A DNA stretch of 64,000 bases from Methylocystis rosea SV97 (GTDB lineage: Bacteria; Pseudomonadota; Alphaproteobacteria; Rhizobiales; Beijerinckiaceae). Location: positions 434,001-498,000 of the forward strand of contig NZ_KB889963.1 of NCBI RefSeq assembly GCF_000372845.1. The letters are read 5' to 3'. The notes below the pieces were generated by a model. It was not told the origin of the DNA. It searched no databases and saw nothing but the letters and a program-made list of their open reading frames with translations. The translations under genes and the position numbers were made by a program. This document shows positions 53,841 to 63,715 of the stretch, one piece after another; the stretch's first letter is position 1; every line of letters begins with the position of its first letter.

Positions 53841-54827
53841 ATGTCGCAGCGGGCGACCGAACAGGAATCCGAGATCACCTACGCGCAGTTCAAGGCGCTT
53901 GCCAATTCCATACCGAATCTTGCTTGGATGGCGCGACCGGACGGCTGGGTGTTTTGGTACAATGACCGGTGGTACGAATATACCGGCACGACTCCCGAGG
54001 AGATGGCGGGATGGGGTTGGCAATCGGTCCATCATCCGGACGTGCTGCCCAAAATGCTGGAGCGCTGGACGCATGCGATCCAGCACGGCGAATTCTTCCA
54101 GATGATTTTTCCGCTCAAGGGCGCCGACGGGCTCTATCGACCGTTCCTGACGCGCATCGAACCGCTGCGCGAGAACGGCGCCGTCGTCGGCTGGTTCGGC
54201 ACGAACACCGACGTCACCGAACAGGAACGCGACCGCGAACGCCTGCAGCTTCTGATCCACGAGCTCAACCATCGCGTCAAAAATACGCTGGCGACGGTTC
54301 ACTCGATCGCGTTGCATTCGTTGCGCGAGTTGAAGCAGAATTCGGTGGAGCTCTTTGAGAATCGTTTGCTGGCGCTTGCCGCCGTCCATGACGTGCTGAC
54401 CCGTGAAAACTGGACGAAGGCGCAGGTCGACGAACTCGTGCGTACTGCCATCGCCCCTGCGGGCCAGGAGAATTTCGACGTTTCAGGACCGCCTGTCGAC
54501 GTCTGCCCGCGCATCGCGGCGGCCCTGGCGATGACGCTGCATGAATTGTGCACGAACGCCGTCAGATACGGATCGCTCTCGGCGCCGAGCGGACGGGTCG
54601 CCGTCGACTGGGGCGTCGACTCGGCGCGCCGGACGCCTATGCTCCATCTCGTCTGGCGCGAGCACGGCGGGCCGGCGATCTCCCCTCCGTCCGATAAAGG
54701 ATTTGGCATGCGATTGATCGAGAGGACGCTCGCTTCCGAAGCAGGCGCTCAAGTCTCGGTCAAATTCCCGCCTGAAGGATTGCGATGCGCAATGGACATC
54801 CCCCTCACAGTGGAAATGCTCAAATGA
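53841..54827 (+). CDS. PAS-HWE sensor histidine kinase
   Basis: 328-residue kinase. A PAS domain (about 16-130) begins LANSIPNLAWMARPDGWVFWYNDRWYEYTG. The HWE/His-kinase-2 domain has the phospho-acceptor H144 in LIHELNHRVKNTLATV, the N-box Asn in LHELCTNAVRYGSLS, the WxE-type block LVWREHGG and GFGMRLIERT. No membrane segment is present. The ATG at 53841 follows GAGGAG closely. The downstream receiver gene overlaps it by 4 bp (ATGA). In alphaproteobacteria such pairs often act in light or general stress sensing; the signal is unknown. Confidence 0.88.
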   Translation: MSQRATEQESEITYAQFKALANSIPNLAWMARPDGWVFWYNDRWYEYTGTTPEEMAGWGWQSVHHPDVLPKMLERWTHAIQHGEFFQMIFPLKGADGLYRPFLTRIEPLRENGAVVGWFGTNTDVTEQERDRERLQLLIHELNHRVKNTLATVHSIALHSLRELKQNSVELFENRLLALAAVHDVLTRENWTKAQVDELVRTAIAPAGQENFDVSGPPVDVCPRIAAALAMTLHELCTNAVRYGSLSAPSGRVAVDWGVDSARRTPMLHLVWREHGGPAISPPSDKGFGMRLIERTLASEAGAQVSVKFPPEGLRCAMDIPLTVEMLK

Positions 54828-55198
54828 GTGAACCGCGTATCCTCATCGTGGAAGACGAGGCGGTCATCGCCATGGCCCTCGAGATGTTCCTCGAGGAGCT
54901 TGGCGCGCGGGTCGTCGCCACTGCGGGCAATGTGCAGGACGCCCTGCAAAAGGCGACGAGCGAAGATTTCGATTTCGCCTTTCTCGACATCAACCTCAAT
55001 GGCCAGAAGGCTCATGTTCTCCCCGGCGTCCTGGAGCGCCGGCGTAAGCCCTTCGCCTTCGTGACGGGTTATGGCGAGCAAGGCGTGCTCGAGGCGCATG
55101 CCGATGCGCCGGTCGTCACCAAGCCCTTCAGTCGGGACGCCATTTCGACGGCGCTGGAAGCGCTTAAAAGCCGTCTGCCGGCTGACCCCTCCGCATGA
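54824..55198 (+). CDS. Single-domain response regulator
   Basis: 124-residue receiver domain only. The acidic pocket is VEDEAV, with phosphorylated Asp55 in FLDINLNGQ and conserved Lys in VTKPFS. There is no output domain. It starts within the stop of the HWE kinase gene (ATGA), so it is the cognate receiver and may be a phosphate sink or shuttle. Confidence 0.9.
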   Translation: MSEPRILIVEDEAVIAMALEMFLEELGARVVATAGNVQDALQKATSEDFDFAFLDINLNGQKAHVLPGVLERRRKPFAFVTGYGEQGVLEAHADAPVVTKPFSRDAISTALEALKSRLPADPSA

Positions 55199-55774
55199 TT
55201 ATTCGAATTTCTCGCCCGGATAGACGCCCCAGAGATTTTCCTGCTCCATGTAGCCGTCAAAGCCCTTGCCGGCGATGCGGCACCATTTGCCGTCGCAACT
55301 GCGCAAATTGCCGATGACGCCGGGGCCGAGCTTGGCCGCGGGCGTCGAATGATCGGCGGCGACGAGCAGTTGTGGCTCCTTTTTCCACGGCGCAACCAAG
55401 GCGGTGCGCCGTCCAGAGAGCAGCGAGTGCAACACCCAGCCTTCGGCGCCTTCGGAATCGCGGATCTTGCGCCAGGTTTCGAATTCGGCGGTGATCTCGA
55501 CGGGGAGCGCCGCGCGTTCGTAGATCCAGAGGGTCGGATGTTCCTTGCTCGGCCCCTCGCGAACATTGACCCGATCCGATTTGAGGCTGACGTAGCGGGG
55601 CAAGGGCAAGCCGCTCACCGGGCCCTTCTGCGGCTCCTGAGCGCCGGCGTGCGCTGCGCAAAAAACCGCGCAGACGAGCGCGGCGAAAAACCCGCGGCGA
55701 CGCTTTTGGAAAAGTTCCTGAGCGTTTGAGAAAGCTGCCGAAACTGGCTCAGATTCTGCATTTATTCGCGACAT
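55199..55774 (-). CDS. Exported SH3-like domain protein
   Basis: 191-residue protein. A signal peptide (KRRRGFFAALVCAVFCAAHAGA) is followed by two bacterial SH3-like (DUF1058-type) segments: RYVSLKSDRVNVREGPSKEHP, IYERAALPVEITAEFETWRKI and GWVLHSLLSGRR, then CDGKWCRI and GYMEQENLWGVYPGE. Such proteins probably bind cell-wall material. The ATG at 55774 is preferred to 55810. The gene is convergent with the response regulator and ends directly at its stop. Confidence 0.8.
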   Translation of the reverse strand: MSRINAESEPVSAAFSNAQELFQKRRRGFFAALVCAVFCAAHAGAQEPQKGPVSGLPLPRYVSLKSDRVNVREGPSKEHPTLWIYERAALPVEITAEFETWRKIRDSEGAEGWVLHSLLSGRRTALVAPWKKEPQLLVAADHSTPAAKLGPGVIGNLRSCDGKWCRIAGKGFDGYMEQENLWGVYPGEKFE

Positions 55775-56000
55775 GATGGACTGATCGCTCGCTTGTCTTT
55801 GGCCCGTCATCTGCTAGGAAGTCGAATGCGTCCGCCGAGGAGGCGTATTGGTTTTGTCGCTGACCGTCGTTAAGACCCGGTTGAAGCCGGCGAAACACGC
55901 CGGCGTCTTTTCATCCGCCGCGGCGACGCGGCGAAGCTCATAGCGCAATCGCAGAAACGCTGCTGCAACACAACATAAACGCGGAGGCACGACCAGGGAT

Positions 56001-56996
56001 ATGCCGAAAAAGAAGCCGCTCGTTGTCGTGTCGCGCCGGCTGCCCGAGGTCATCGAAACCCGCATGTGCGAGTTGTTCGACACGCGCCTCAACGAAAGCG
56101 ACAAGCCGCTCACTCATGATGAACTCGTCGAGGCCATGCGCACGGCCGACGTGCTGGTGCCAACCATCACCGACCGTATCGATTCCCATCTGATCGCCCA
56201 GGCCGGCGAGCAAATGAAGCTGATCGCCAATTTCGGCAATGGCGTCGACAATATCGACGTCGCCTCGGCGCTCGATCGCTCCATCACCGTCACCAACACG
56301 CCCGGCGTTCTGACCGAAGACACGGCCGACATGACGATGGCGCTGATCCTTTCGGTGGCGCGTCGTCTCGTCGAAGGCGCGAGCGCCATTCCCGACGGCG
56401 CTTGGGCGGGCTGGTCGCCGACCTGGATGCTCGGCCACCGGATCACCGGCAAGAGGCTCGGCATCGTCGGCATGGGCCGGATCGGCCAAGCCTTGGCGCG
56501 GCGTGCGAAAAGCTTTGGACTTTCAATCCACTACCATAATCGCCGGCGAGTCTCGGCCGATCTCGAAGAGCAATTGGAGGCGACCTATTGGGAGTCGCTC
56601 GACCAGATGCTGGCGCGAGTCGACGTCGTGTCGATCCACTGTCCGCATACGCCAGCCACCTATCACCTTCTCTCCGCCCGCAGGCTGGCGCATCTGCGTC
56701 CGCACGCCATTCTGATCAACACCGCGCGCGGCGAGATCGTCGACGAGAACGCGCTGGTGCGCATGCTTGAAGCGGATGAGATGGCCGGCGCCGGCCTCGA
56801 CGTCTTCGAGCATGAACCCGCCGTCTCTCCCAAATTATTGAAGCTCGCCAAGGCCGGGAAAGTCACGCTGCTCCCGCATATGGGCTCGGCGACGATCGAA
56901 GGCCGCATCGATATGGGCGAGAAAGTGATCATCAACATCAAAACCTTCATGGACGGCCACCGCCCGCCTGACCGCGTCCTGCCGAGCATGTTATAA
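56001..56996 (+). CDS. D-2-hydroxyacid dehydrogenase (glyoxylate/hydroxypyruvate reductase-like)
   Basis: 331-residue NAD(P)-dependent enzyme. The Rossmann motif is GIVGMGRIG (GMGRIG 157-162). The catalytic Arg243 lies in LINTARGEIVDENAL, Glu272 in DVFEHEP and His293 in LLPHMGSATIEGR. NFGNGVDNIDV is the substrate loop. The RRR after the second beta strand (HNRRR) favours NADPH. A glyoxylate/hydroxypyruvate reductase role would fit the serine cycle of a methylotroph, but specificity is inferred. Confidence 0.88.
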   Translation: MPKKKPLVVVSRRLPEVIETRMCELFDTRLNESDKPLTHDELVEAMRTADVLVPTITDRIDSHLIAQAGEQMKLIANFGNGVDNIDVASALDRSITVTNTPGVLTEDTADMTMALILSVARRLVEGASAIPDGAWAGWSPTWMLGHRITGKRLGIVGMGRIGQALARRAKSFGLSIHYHNRRRVSADLEEQLEATYWESLDQMLARVDVVSIHCPHTPATYHLLSARRLAHLRPHAILINTARGEIVDENALVRMLEADEMAGAGLDVFEHEPAVSPKLLKLAKAGKVTLLPHMGSATIEGRIDMGEKVIINIKTFMDGHRPPDRVLPSML

Positions 56997-57060
56997 GGCG
57001 CTGCGCCGCGGGCCGGGACCGCCTGGCGCGGGTCGCTTTATGGGGAGGATGATTGACGCG

Positions 57061-57555
57061 ATGAACAGGATTTTGCTCGCCCTAGCCGCCTCGCTCTGCG
57101 CCGTCGCGCTCGCCTCCGGGCCTACCGACGCCAAGAGCGCGAAGAGCGCCAAGCCGCCTCAGGGCGCGGAGCAGAAGCAGCCGGAAGAAGAAAACAAAGA
57201 GACGGGCGGACTTCCGCGCTATCAGCCGTTCCCGCACAATCAGAATTTCGTGCTCAAGGAGATCAACGGCAAAGCGCCGCCGGTGGAGATGTGGATCTCG
57301 ATCGATTCAACGGGCCGCGCCAACGGTTTTTCGGGCTGCAAGAACTGGTCGGGCATCTTCATCATCGGCCCCAACCGGCTCGGACCCCGCACCATGCCGG
57401 CGGTCAACGAACGCAAATGTGAAGGCCCGCTCGCCGCCTTCGAGCGCGACTATTGGGCGGTCCTGCTCTCGGGCCCCTATTGGGACACCAAGGGCGACGA
57501 CCTCATCCTGAAGGGCGCGCAGGGCGGCGTGCTGCATTTCCAGCGCTCGCTGTAA
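57061..57555 (+). CDS. META-domain exported protein (HslJ-like)
   Basis: 164-residue secreted protein. A signal peptide (MNRILLALAASLCAVALASG) leads into a Lys/Ala/Glu/Pro linker, then a META domain: FVLKEINGKAPP, SGCKNWSGIFIIG, LGPRTMPAVNERKC and a C-terminal DDLILKGAQGGVLHFQR. META/HslJ proteins are linked to heat or antibiotic stress, but their molecular role is not settled. The two domain Cys could form a disulfide. The ATG at 57061 or 57049 may be used; GGAGG lies at 57043. Confidence 0.78.
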   Translation: MNRILLALAASLCAVALASGPTDAKSAKSAKPPQGAEQKQPEEENKETGGLPRYQPFPHNQNFVLKEINGKAPPVEMWISIDSTGRANGFSGCKNWSGIFIIGPNRLGPRTMPAVNERKCEGPLAAFERDYWAVLLSGPYWDTKGDDLILKGAQGGVLHFQRSL

Positions 57556-57686
57556 AACCGGTGCGACGGCGGCCCGGCGCTCGCGCGTTGAGCGACATTT
57601 CCGAATAGGCTCTCAAGACTCGGACCGCGACTCTGGCGTCCCGATCAGGCCTTCGGCCTGTCGGGAGCAAGCGGCGACGTCGGCGA

Positions 57687-58505
57687 TTATTTCACCGGCG
57701 ACGCGAGCAGCGGACAGGGCGCCTCGTGCAGCACACGCTGCGTCGTCGAGCCGCGCAGCGCCTCCAGCAGGCCCTTTCTGCCACGCGTCGGCATGGCGAT
57801 CATGTCTGCCTTAATCTCCTTCGCGTAGGAGAGAATGGTTTCGACGACGGGGCCGCGGCGCAACTCGATGTGCGGCAGCAGCCCTTCAAAAAGCGGCAGA
57901 TCTTCGCCGACATGCAGCAGCATGACGTCGGCGGCCGGGTTGAGACAATGCGCGACTGCCGCGACGTGGCGGAAGGCGTCGAGCGGCGAGACCGTCGCCT
58001 CGACCGGCATCAGCACCGTATTGAGCGAGACGGCGCCCGTCTCGCGGTCGACGAAGCCTTTCTGGTCCTCGCGCAGGAACAGCGCCGGCACATGCGTCTC
58101 GCGCGCCGTTTCCTCCGCGACTGAGCTGGCGAGCAGCCGCTCCAGAGCGCTGCGCGGCCGGGTCATCATCACAAGAAGATCGCACAGGTGCCGCTCGACG
58201 TAGGCGGTGACGCCGACGACGGGCGACTCCGATTCAACCGACGCTTTGACGAATTTAACGCCGAGCTGCTCGGCGACGTCCTCACGCGTCGCGGTGGGCG
58301 CAATCATCTTCCAGCGCGCCAGCATCTCGCGCACCTGCGGAAAGCGGCTCCAATCGTCCTCCTCGGTCTCGGGCGCTTCGATGTGCAGAATATGAAACAT
58401 GCTCTTACAGGTCACGGCGATGCGCAGCGCATGTGCAAAGGCGTCCTGGCTTGCGAAGGAGAGATCGGTGGGATGGACGATTGATTTGGGCGTGTCGCCA
58501 TTCAT
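57687..58505 (-). CDS. Tandem universal stress protein
   Basis: 272-residue cytosolic protein with two Usp domains. The first (SIVHPTDLSFASQDAFAHALRIAV .. CDLLVMMTRPRSALERLLASS) and second (VLMPVEATVSPLDAFRHVAAV .. ADMIAMPTRGRKGLLEALRGSTTQRVL) both carry the strand-helix pattern. The second contains a GRxG-type ATP-contact loop. The first has weaker nucleotide motifs. It is a single gene between two conserved genes; its inducer is unknown. Confidence 0.87.
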   Translation of the reverse strand: MNGDTPKSIVHPTDLSFASQDAFAHALRIAVTCKSMFHILHIEAPETEEDDWSRFPQVREMLARWKMIAPTATREDVAEQLGVKFVKASVESESPVVGVTAYVERHLCDLLVMMTRPRSALERLLASSVAEETARETHVPALFLREDQKGFVDRETGAVSLNTVLMPVEATVSPLDAFRHVAAVAHCLNPAADVMLLHVGEDLPLFEGLLPHIELRRGPVVETILSYAKEIKADMIAMPTRGRKGLLEALRGSTTQRVLHEAPCPLLASPVK

Positions 58506-58579
58506 CTGCGTTTGCTCCTCTATCCCTTCGCAAAACTATACGCGGCTGCGCGCCTGGCAATGATCAGCTTCGCCGCAGG

Positions 58580-60073
58580 CTAAATTTGTTCCTTGAGCGC
58601 CTTTTGGACCTCTTCGACCAGTTCGGCTTCCGGCACGGCGTATTGGGCGGGGCGAAGCGCCTTCCATTGCTCGTTGGTGGCGATATTGGCGGCGGCCTTC
58701 GCGCCGGCGACGAGATCCTTGATGGTGACTTCCCCTCGCGCCTTTTCGTCGGAGCCCTGGATGATCGCAAGCGGGCTGTTGCGCCGGTCGGCGTATTTCA
58801 TCTGCGCCTTCATGCCGGCCGCGCCGAGATAGATTTCTGCGGCGATCCCGGCGCCCCGCAGCTGCGCCGCCATCCGCTGATAGTCGGCGAGCCTGTCGCG
58901 ATCGAGCACCAGCACCACCACCGGGCCAACATGCGGACGCGCCGAGACGATGGGGCTGCCGATGAGCTTTAAGGCCGCGAAGAGCCTTGAAACGCCGATC
59001 GAGAAGCCGGTCGCCGGCGTATTTTCCGATCTGAAACGCCCGACGAGACCGTCGTAGCGTCCCCCGCCCCCCACGGAGCCGAAGCGCACGGGATTTCCCT
59101 TCTCGTCTTTCGTTTCAAAGGTGAGGTCGGCCTCGAAAACGGGGCCGGTGTAATATTCAAGGCCGCGCACGACGGAGGGGTCGATGCGGATGCGATCCGG
59201 CCCAAAGCCAGCGTCGCGCGCGAGATCCTCGATTTCCAGAAGCTCCTCGGCGCCCTGAGCGCCGACTTCGCTCTTGCCGAGCAGGCCGAAGAGATCGAAA
59301 GGCGGCGCGCCGTCCCGATATTGCCCACCGAGGCTGAAGGACAGGATCGTGTCGATCGCCGGCAGAGGAAGCCCCGCTCCCTTGGTGAAATCCCCGCTGT
59401 CGTCCTTGCGGCCCTCGCCCAGCAACTGCCGGACGCCGTTGGGGCCCAGCCGGTCGAGCTTGTCGATGGCGCGCAGCACGACGAGGCGGCGGCCCGCGTT
59501 CTCCTCGCCGGCAAGGCCGATCGACTGCATCACGCCGTCGAGCACCTTGCGGCTGTTGATCTTGATGACGTAATCGCCGCGCGCGATCCCTAAGCGCTCC
59601 ATGGCGTCCGCGGCCATCATGCAGATCTCGGCGTCGGCGGCCGGCGAGGCGGAGCCGACCGTATCGGCGTCGAACTGCATGAACTGACGAAACCGCCCCG
59701 GCCCCGGCTTCTCGTTCCGGTAGACATGGCCAACGCGATAGGATCGATAGGGCTTTGGCAGCCGGTCGAAATTCTGCGCGACGAAACGCGCCAGCGGCGC
59801 GGTCAGGTCGTAGCGCAGCGACAGCCATTGCTCGTCGTCGTCCTGAAAGGAAAAGACGCCCTCATTGGGCCGATCCTGATCGGGCAGGAACTTGCCGAGC
59901 GCGTCGGTGTATTCGATCGCCGGCGTCTCGAGCGCTTCGAAACCGTAGAGCTCATAGACCTCGCGGATGACGTCGAGCATCCGGCCCGTGGCGGCGAGTT
60001 CGCCGGCCTCGCGGTCGGCGAGCCCGCGCGGCGTGCGCGCTTCGACTTTGGTTTTGTTTTCTTCTTTTGACAT
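58580..60073 (-). CDS. hisS: Histidyl-tRNA synthetase
   Basis: 497-residue class II aminoacyl-tRNA synthetase. Motif 1 region is [14 protein letters not shown], motif 2 is [26 protein letters not shown], the HisRS signatures are [14 protein letters not shown] and [13 protein letters not shown], and motif 3 is [12 protein letters not shown]. The C-terminal anticodon-binding domain begins [16 protein letters not shown]. The long alphaproteobacterial form has an insertion relative to E. coli. The ATG at 60073 begins [13 protein letters not shown]. Confidence 0.96.
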   Translation of the reverse strand: MSKEENKTKVEARTPRGLADREAGELAATGRMLDVIREVYELYGFEALETPAIEYTDALGKFLPDQDRPNEGVFSFQDDDEQWLSLRYDLTAPLARFVAQNFDRLPKPYRSYRVGHVYRNEKPGPGRFRQFMQFDADTVGSASPAADAEICMMAADAMERLGIARGDYVIKINSRKVLDGVMQSIGLAGEENAGRRLVVLRAIDKLDRLGPNGVRQLLGEGRKDDSGDFTKGAGLPLPAIDTILSFSLGGQYRDGAPPFDLFGLLGKSEVGAQGAEELLEIEDLARDAGFGPDRIRIDPSVVRGLEYYTGPVFEADLTFETKDEKGNPVRFGSVGGGGRYDGLVGRFRSENTPATGFSIGVSRLFAALKLIGSPIVSARPHVGPVVVLVLDRDRLADYQRMAAQLRGAGIAAEIYLGAAGMKAQMKYADRRNSPLAIIQGSDEKARGEVTIKDLVAGAKAAANIATNEQWKALRPAQYAVPEAELVEEVQKALKEQI

Positions 60074-60096
60074 CCCAGACCTGTTCCGATGCGCGC

Positions 60097-60240
60097 GCCG
60101 CTCTCCCCTTTAGGGCCGGGGTCGCGCCGAAGCGCGGGGTGCGGTGAGCCGCCGCGATCGGGGAATCCGCCCCCTCCCGCGCGGCTACGCCGCGCGACCT
60201 CCCCCCTCGAGGGAGAGGTGGGCCGCCTTCCTAGCATTTT
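60097..60240. repeat. Palindromic GC-rich interspersed repeat element (REP/RIME-like)
   Basis: The region after the hisS start holds a CGCGCGGC-TAC-GCCGCGCG palindrome (60178-60196) next to a second near-perfect dyad centred on CTCGAG (60197-60219, one mismatch). The left part is G/C-rich with GGTGCGGTGAGCCGCC. Adjacent paired palindromes of this type are spread through many alphaproteobacterial genomes. Its right dyad overlaps the last codons of the GIY-YIG gene. Confidence 0.6.
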
Positions 60241-60646
60241 CCCACCGGGAAGGAAGGGCCGCGCCTTCCGGCCAGAATCGCAAATGCGCGGCGCAGCGGC
60301 GGCAATCCGAACTGCCGAAGCCGGCGACCGGGATTGGCAGATTGGCGAGCGCGGCGTTGAGGGCGCATTCGTCGCCCTGTTCCTCGACAAAGGCGCCGAG
60401 CAGGCTCGCCCCAGCGGTGAGCTGGTCAATATGCCAGTGGGTCCGTTTTTGCGGTCGCATGTGTCGCGCCAATCTCGCCCGCAATCCGCCGGAGCCGCGC
60501 GCCGAACCGCAATAGAGATAATCGCCGGCGGCAAGCGTCGCCAAGATCTTCCCGACGCGAACGTCGAGCGGCGCGTCGAGTCGCAACGCCAGCGCATAGG
60601 CCCCGGGCGTCGCGGGCGCGTCGGCGGCGGAGGCGACGAAAATCAT
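60185..60646 (-). CDS. GIY-YIG-like (DUF123) protein
   Basis: 153-residue protein. TPGAYALALRL, AAGDYLYCGSARGSGGLRARLARHM and THWHIDQLT match the DUF123 family, a GIY-YIG-related fold whose members are predicted nucleic-acid-binding proteins. A CRRCAAHL pair could bind metal. The last dozen codons run into the palindromic repeat, so the natural C-terminus may have been altered. The ATG at 60646 begins MIFVASAADAP. The molecular role is unknown. Confidence 0.72.
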   Translation of the reverse strand: MIFVASAADAPATPGAYALALRLDAPLDVRVGKILATLAAGDYLYCGSARGSGGLRARLARHMRPQKRTHWHIDQLTAGASLLGAFVEEQGDECALNAALANLPIPVAGFGSSDCRRCAAHLRFWPEGAALPSRWENARKAAHLSLEGGGRAA

Positions 60647-60763
60647 CGGTTTCTCACGGACCCTGGGCGCGATCCTCTCCCGCAAGGAGCCGCAGGCGAC
60701 CGGATGAGCGCGTAATCATTCTACGCGACGAAATCGCCTTGACGCCACGAATTGCGAGATGGA

Positions 60764-60830
60764 AATTGCTGCGCAGCAATTGCTGCACAAAAACTCCTCA
60801 CGGCGCAAATTGCTGCGCCTTTGCTGCGCG
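60764..60830. repeat. 18-bp perfect palindrome and four TTGCTGC direct repeats
   Basis: AATTGCTGCGCAGCAATT (60764-60781) is a perfect palindrome. TTGCTGC recurs within it and again starting near 60780, 60811 and 60821, usually followed by GC. The group lies 118-184 bp upstream of the GIY-YIG gene. It may be a regulatory cluster or a decayed dispersed repeat. Confidence 0.6.
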
Positions 60831-61069
60831 GTAAGTGTTTCAATTCATTGCACATAATTTTTGGCGACGGCGCGACCCCTAACCTTCCCAAGGGCGTGAG
60901 CGCTCGCACGTCATGCGGGAGGCTCCGCCGGACTCACAGTCGCCTCCACAGGCGTAAGCATTATTGCGGGAGATCTGACCCGCGAGCGATCTCGATGAAT
61001 TCATCGCGCCGGCGGACGCGCCGCGTTGGCGGGCTGTCAGTGACAATCGGGGTGATTTGACAACGCGCC
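60831..61069. other. Intergenic region before the dxs 3' end
   Basis: With the repeat cluster this makes a 423 bp non-coding stretch between the GIY-YIG gene start and the dxs stop. No T-run terminator, RNA gene or convincing small gene is seen. Confidence 0.4.
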
Positions 61070-62998
61070 TTAGGCGATCATCACCCGCGCCGCGGCCTTT
61101 TCGTCGCCCAGCAGCTCCAGAGCCTTGCCGACGATCGCCTTGCTGTCGAGCATCGCCTTGGCGATCATCAACTCATGCTTGTCATGGTCGATATAGGCGT
61201 CCGGCAGAGTCATGCTGCGGAACTTGAACGCGCCGCGCATGCCGTCCAGCAACCCATCTTCGGAAAGCGCCTGAAAGACCTGCGAGCCAAAACCGCCGAT
61301 AGATCCTTCTTCGACGACGATAAGCGCCTCGTGATTGGCGGCGAGCCGGCGCAGCAGGTCACGGTCGATGGGCTTGGCGAAGCGGGCGTCCGCGACGGTG
61401 GTCGAGACGCCGTAACTTTCGAGCTCCGCCGCCGCCTTTAGGGAGTCCGCGAGCCGCGTGCCGAGCGAGAGGATCGCGACCTTCGAGCCTTCGCGCAGGA
61501 TACGGCCCTTGCCGAGTTCGAGAATTTCGCCGCGTTCCGGCAGCTCGACGCCGAGGCCCTCGCCGCGCGGATAGCGGAAAGCGCTCGGGCCGTCGTCATA
61601 GGCGGCCGCCGTCGCCACCATATGCATCAACTCGCCCTCGTCGGAGGGCGCCATGATGACGAAACCCGGCAGGCAGCCGAGATAGGCGAGATCGAAGGCG
61701 CCCGCATGCGTCGGACCATCGGCGCCGACGAGGCCGGCGCGGTCGATGGCGAAGCGCACCGGCAGATTCTGGATCGCCACATCGTGGACGACCTGATCGT
61801 AGCCGCGCTGCAGGAAGGTCGAATACAGCGCGCAGAAGGGCTTATAGCCCTCGCAGGCGAGGCCCGCGGCGAAGGTGACGGCGTGCTGCTCGGCGATCGC
61901 CACGTCGAAGGTGCGATGCGGGAAGACCTTGCCGAAAATGTCGAGGCCGGTGCCGGATGGCATCGCCGCGGTGATGGCGACGATCTTGTCGTCATGTTCA
62001 GCTTCGGCGATCAGCGCCTTGGCGAAAATATTCGTATAGGTCGGCGCATTGGCCTTGGGCTTGATCTGGATGCCCGTCGCGACGTCGAATTTATTGACGG
62101 CGTGGCATTTGTCGGCCGATTCCTCCGCCGGCCCAAATCCCTTGCCCTTCTGCGTGACGACGTGAACCAGGACGGGTCCGTCGTCCTTGTCGCGGACGTT
62201 CTTGAGCACGGGCAGCAGATGGTCGAGGTTGTGGCCGTCGATCGGCCCGACATAATAGAAGCCGAGCTCCTCAAACATCGTGCCGCCGGTGATGAAGCTG
62301 CGCGAGAACTCCTCGGCCTTGCGCGCCTTGTCGTAGATGAAGCGCGGCAAATGGCTTGCGAGCTGTTTGGCGGCCTCGCGGATCGAGCGGTAGGCGCCGC
62401 CCGAAACGAGGCGGGCGAGATAGGCGGACATGGCGCCCGTGGGCGGAGCGATCGACATGTCATTGTCGTTCAGAATGACGATCAGGCGAGAGTGCAGCGC
62501 CCCGGCGTTGTTTAGCGCCTCATAGGCCATGCCGGCCGACATCGAGCTGTCGCCAATCACCGCGACGACGTGATTGTCGCCGTCGGCGAGATCCCGCGCC
62601 ACGGCCATGCCGAGTCCCGCTGAGATCGACGTCGAGGAATGGCCGGCGCCGAAGGCGTCATATTCGCTTTCGGCGCGCTTGGTGAAGCCGGACAGCCCGC
62701 CGCCCATGCGCAGCGTGCGGATGCGGTCGCGCCTGCCGGTCAGGATCTTGTGGGGATAGGTCTGGTGGCCGACGTCCCAGATCACCTTGTCCCGCGGCGT
62801 ATCGAAAACATAGTGCAGGGCGACCGTCAGCTCGACGACGCCAAGACCCGCGCCAAGATGGCCGCCGGTCACAGACACGGCGTCGATCGTCTCGCGCCGC
62901 AAATCCTCCGCGACCTGCTTGAGCTCGCTGGGACGGAGCTTACGCAGATCTTCGGGGGAGGCGATGCGGTCGAGAAGGGGGGTTTTGGATGTCGTCAA
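61070..62998 (-). CDS. dxs: 1-deoxy-D-xylulose-5-phosphate synthase
   Basis: 642-residue TPP enzyme making DXP from pyruvate and glyceraldehyde-3-phosphate, the first step of the MEP isoprenoid pathway. The TPP/Mg site is [19 protein letters not shown] with [13 protein letters not shown], and [16 protein letters not shown] and [10 protein letters not shown] are conserved. The transketolase-type second half has [13 protein letters not shown] and the [15 protein letters not shown] block. The TTG at 62998 ([21 protein letters not shown]) fits family starts; TTG codons at 63025-63019 would add up to nine residues. No ribosome site is strong. Confidence 0.95.
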   Translation of the reverse strand: MTTSKTPLLDRIASPEDLRKLRPSELKQVAEDLRRETIDAVSVTGGHLGAGLGVVELTVALHYVFDTPRDKVIWDVGHQTYPHKILTGRRDRIRTLRMGGGLSGFTKRAESEYDAFGAGHSSTSISAGLGMAVARDLADGDNHVVAVIGDSSMSAGMAYEALNNAGALHSRLIVILNDNDMSIAPPTGAMSAYLARLVSGGAYRSIREAAKQLASHLPRFIYDKARKAEEFSRSFITGGTMFEELGFYYVGPIDGHNLDHLLPVLKNVRDKDDGPVLVHVVTQKGKGFGPAEESADKCHAVNKFDVATGIQIKPKANAPTYTNIFAKALIAEAEHDDKIVAITAAMPSGTGLDIFGKVFPHRTFDVAIAEQHAVTFAAGLACEGYKPFCALYSTFLQRGYDQVVHDVAIQNLPVRFAIDRAGLVGADGPTHAGAFDLAYLGCLPGFVIMAPSDEGELMHMVATAAAYDDGPSAFRYPRGEGLGVELPERGEILELGKGRILREGSKVAILSLGTRLADSLKAAAELESYGVSTTVADARFAKPIDRDLLRRLAANHEALIVVEEGSIGGFGSQVFQALSEDGLLDGMRGAFKFRSMTLPDAYIDHDKHELMIAKAMLDSKAIVGKALELLGDEKAAARVMIA

Positions 62999-63148
62999 TG
63001 TCTCTACTCTGCTCGTCAACAACAAGCGCCAGAAATCCGAGCATTACCCGTTAATAAGCAGCCCCGCAAACGCGCCGCAGCATCCATGTCGATTCAATCC
63101 GTGAGTGTTGCCCAGATGCAACGCCAGGCGCTGCGGTATCTGGCTGAC

Positions 63149-63715
63149 CTAATAAGGGGAGAAGCTCTCCATGCCGAAGCCGAATGAGGGCTCTTCGTAA
63201 ATCGGGCGTGGTCGCCGCGTCATGCGTGGGCGCTCCGCCTCCTGGCGCTCCGCCTCCTGGCGCTCGGCTTCCTGGCGGCCGGCCGCGCGGCGGGCGCCGC
63301 CGGTGATTTCGATCGTCGCACCGTGCTTTTCAACCCAATCAAAGAGTTGCCGCGCGTTCGGAACCGCGAGCCGCACGCAGCCGTGCGAGAGCGGACGGCC
63401 CAAACCGCGCTCATAGCTCCCGTGAATGGCGAGGCCGCGCGGCGAAAAGAAGATCGCGTAGGGCATCGGCGCCTGATCATATTCGTCGGAATGATGATCG
63501 GCCTCCATGCGCATGACGCTGTAAGTTCCGGCCGGCGTTTCATATCCTCGGCGGCCGCTGGAGATGCTCCACCTGACCGTCTCGCCCTCCGGCGTGACCG
63601 CTTCGAGCCTTTGCGCGGCAAGGTCGATGCGGACGCGCACCGCGGCGCCTGCGGGGGCCACCGTCACGAAAACAGCCGCGGCAAGCGCCGCGAATAGTCG
63701 CTGAAAACTGGCCAT
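63149..63715 (-). CDS. L,D-transpeptidase with a C-terminal RQEAE tandem repeat
   Basis: 188-residue exported YkuD-family enzyme that forms or exchanges peptidoglycan 3-3 cross-links or anchors proteins. A signal peptide (MASFQRLFAALAAAVFVTVAPAGA) precedes the YkuD domain with LAIHGSYERGLGRPLSHGCVRL, containing catalytic Cys113 and its His. After the domain is a charged tail with RQEAE three times in a row (a 15-bp DNA repeat near 63232-63276), then an Arg/Pro stretch and an aromatic end (FGFGMESFSPY). The ATG at 63715 is preferred to the GTG at 63730. Confidence 0.9.
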   Translation of the reverse strand: MASFQRLFAALAAAVFVTVAPAGAAVRVRIDLAAQRLEAVTPEGETVRWSISSGRRGYETPAGTYSVMRMEADHHSDEYDQAPMPYAIFFSPRGLAIHGSYERGLGRPLSHGCVRLAVPNARQLFDWVEKHGATIEITGGARRAAGRQEAERQEAERQEAERPRMTRRPRPIYEEPSFGFGMESFSPY

